Assembly (NCBI GenBank): GCA_029721515.1
Contig: CM056563.1
Span: forward strand, 22,778,954-22,842,953
Length of the DNA stretch: 64,000 nucleotides
Origin: Synanceia verrucosa
Lineage: Eukaryota > Chordata > Actinopteri > Perciformes > Synanceiidae
Direction: 5' to 3'
Positions 61,401 to 64,000 of the stretch are shown in pieces. A model generated the notes under the pieces. It was not told the DNA's origin and ran no database searches. It saw only the letters and a program-made list of their open reading frames with translations. Position 1 is the first letter of the stretch. Every line of letters starts with the position of its first letter. The position numbers were made by a program, and so were the translations under genes.

Positions 61401-64000
61401 CCTGTCTCCGACTCTATTAATCATTACACCGCCTGCGACTGCTCCATCACACCAGAGTGATGCTTCTGCCTGCTGTTAACAGGCTGTCAGGGTGTTTCAC
61501 TTCCAACAGGACATTTTTTCTCTACCTGCCATGAAACACATCTTCTTTGATTTGAAAGGAGGTGACGCTTCAGAGAGTGTGTTAGAGGTCTAAATCATCC
61601 ATCAGCCATAGTAATGGCTTGGTAATGAGATTGACATACTTTTAAAATTCAATTACTACTATGATTTATCTTGTTTGGATTGTCTTGGAGTGTCTTAGAT
61701 GTGATCTTTCTAAAGTTCAAATGATGGCTGCAGCTGCTCTGTGAACTACATCTTCACTGGTTTGACAACGGATTAGCCTCAAACATGATTGGTCAATACT
61801 ACTTGAACCACACACAAAAGCCAGAATACTTTTGAAACCAAAATCTTGTCTAGATTCTGCTCATGAAAGCAGAAAAGGAGACAGTGTGGCTATCCTGGTG
61901 TCTTTTATTGTTTTTTTTTTATGAATTTATATTTTACTCATTTGCACAAGGGTTTAGTTATTATTGTTTAAATGTGCTACATAAAAAACTTTGAGACTGA
62001 TATTGTTTCTGGCAACACACTCTCATCCCTACTCTGCTCACTTTCAGTCGCAGTGAATTAAACAAAAATGACTCGCTTAGGTTTAGGAGAAAACAACATC
62101 CTTGGGCTACGACTGGACGTTGCTAACAGGATGCTAACAAACAGCTGGTTGTAAGGCCTCCTGGATAAAAGTCTGGAGCTTGTTGGACCTTTTTATCACT
62201 GTACTTACCCTCAGCGTTCACTGTTACCATGGATTGGTTTACATTGTGGTTTAGGAGTGTGTTTCATATTGGCACTTATGCAGCGGTATCCAACGGCAAC
62301 AGCTGTGACAAAGCATCAGTATTTGACACCCCAGGAATGAGAACAGGCTGGTTTTGGATGTAAATGTCTGTCAGTGTATTTATTCCAGCCTGGCTTTGGT
62401 TCCCAGAGGGATACCCCCCCCTCCCATTAGCGCCACCACACACACTTACTGTCTCTCTATCATTTATCTCCAACGCTTGGTTGCTCTTTCTCTAACCCGT
62501 TCTCACAAACAGATCACATCTGTCCCGTTGCAAAGACTCCATTCATGGATAATTAGAGGGGAGGATGGTTGGAGGGGGGTGTTTGGAGGGCTTTGGCCAG
62601 ACTACTCCATGCATCATGAATCCACTCTTAGTTTATTGGGCTAATTGCACCATTGAGAAGCAGAGAGAGTTTTTTTCAGTCACCGCTGCATCATCAAAGT
62701 GGGGTTTCTATATTTAGCAGCAGCAGATGCATGGCGGCAGCGGAGCAGTTCTGGCCCGGGATGATGATCGGAGTAGGGTGGGGTGTGATTTTTTTTATGT
62801 TTGTGTATGATTCAAGGCAGCAGCTGCAGGATCTAATGCTGCATTCAGGTCCTGTGGGAATGACAGCAGACTCTCGCTTGAAAATGCTGTTCATGTCAGC
62901 ATTCAGGTGGTAAATATGGATAATATAGACTGGATTGAATTTGAGCTAAAAGACCATTACTCAATGTGGTGCAATGACTCATTTGTTGTATAAAGATGTG
63001 TCAACAACAAAATCCTCCCCAGAAAACCTGCTTTTTGATTATTTTTTGTGACCTCAAATGAGTTCAAACACATTTCCGTGTGTTTTACTGGAAATCCATG
63101 ATTTGTTCTCCCTGTTATTCCCATAAGCCTGATAGGATCGTGAGCAGCGTTCCAAGAGTATCCAAGCAAAGCGAGTGCTTCATGTTCCTTTATCAGTGAG
63201 AGGCTTATTTGATTCAACCAAACAGTGAAATGTGTAAGATCTGTATAAGAAGCTGCACAAAGCATTGTGCCATAGATTGAAATCTGATCACGTTAGCAAT
63301 GCATACTGCACTTTCAAATAGATATTGTTGAACCATAGCCTCCCTGTCGTGCTCCATATCAATGAATAAATCTGAGTTTATGATGCTCGTCGAAGTCGTC
63401 TGCACGATAAAAATGAATGTCAAGCAGCTTGTCGCTTCAGTCCAGGACCTTTGTGGTGTTGTTGAGATTTCTGCTGACGTTACTGTCACATGTGTGTGAC
63501 TCGTCGCTTTGTGCAAACTCAAACTGACGTCAGCTTTAGTTCGTGTGATTGAGAGGTGTCGAGCTGAGTCTCTTTGTTTTCGTCAACCCTGTCGGGAAAC
63601 AGCTGCAGCTGATGGAAGATGCTGTCTGCGTGGTTTAGTTTTAGACTCTTTATTTTAGGTTTGACATTAAAAAAGCAATTTGTTACTTCAATTTCAAGAG
63701 CTGTATGGTGGTTAGACTGCTGCAGGCAATGAGACTGAATATAAACTGTACAAATATGACAAAATATACATATTAGAGGGAAGTGTGTGAATAAATGCAG
63801 TAAAACACAAGTTTAGACACAATGAGGTACGTTTTTTGTCCCAAACTCTTTGTGTTGTATCTCAATTTGCACCTGAGTCTCAGCGAAAAAATATCCTAAT
63901 TCTGCGTCCATATTGCATTATATTCTTTCTCAAACAGTAACTGATCTGTCGTCAGGATGCAATGTGTTATTTCTGGTTTTCATGCCGATTCTCCTTCTCT
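58411..64000. other. Region without recognised gene, possibly a first intron
   Basis: Only short ORFs without family features. Complex sequence at 60400-60780 and 62300-62900 may include regulatory elements. If the 57.84-58.20 kb block is a first exon, this would be the start of its intron. Confidence 0.35.

Overview
This is vertebrate, almost certainly teleost (ray-finned fish), nuclear DNA. The genes have GT-AG introns. The intergenic DNA is AT-rich and full of fish-type interspersed repeats, including a Tc1-like transposon relic and (GATG)n-tailed, AAGTA-type and ATTAATCGAT-type elements. The best protein matches are to vertebrate families. No bacterial operon, CRISPR array or virus is visible.

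Five protein-coding genes can be built exon by exon. (1) paqr4 (+, 1916-6613; 3 exons, 272 aa) is a seven-pass PAQR/hemolysin-III family protein. (2) coro1a-like (+, 13368-20234; 10 coding exons, 455 aa) is a WD40 actin-binding coronin. (3) A claudin (-, 22186-21058; 2 coding exons, 210 aa) lies tail-to-tail with coro1a. (4) ppp1ca-like (+, 26940-34157; 7 exons, 332 aa) is a protein phosphatase 1 catalytic subunit. (5) A kmt5c-like H4K20 methyltransferase (+, 41570-52765; 8 coding exons, about 2036 aa) has a very large last exon encoding a tail of about 1740 aa. The genes belong to unrelated pathways (membrane receptor/lipid, actin, tight junction, phosphatase, chromatin), so this is a normal syntenic block rather than a functional cluster.

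Layout: 1-1800 is repeats plus the paqr4 5' region; 6.6-13.3 kb is the paqr4 3' flank and the coro1a upstream region; 22.2-26.9 kb is claudin upstream sequence, a dead Tc1-like element (about 24143-25700) and the ppp1ca promoter; 34.2-40.6 kb is the ppp1ca 3' flank with a minisatellite (37.66-38.29 kb); 52.8-64 kb has no recognisable coding exon, but a GA-rich block followed by a possible 5' non-coding exon at about 57.8-58.2 kb may begin another gene.

No clearly new biological system was found. The most notable points are the giant C-terminal exon of the KMT5 gene with its internally repeated short motifs, its 20-nt microexon, an intron placed inside a claudin coding sequence, a possible in-frame hydrophobic extension of PAQR4, and several well-dated nested or paired repeats. 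All homology calls come from recognition by eye; no database search was run.
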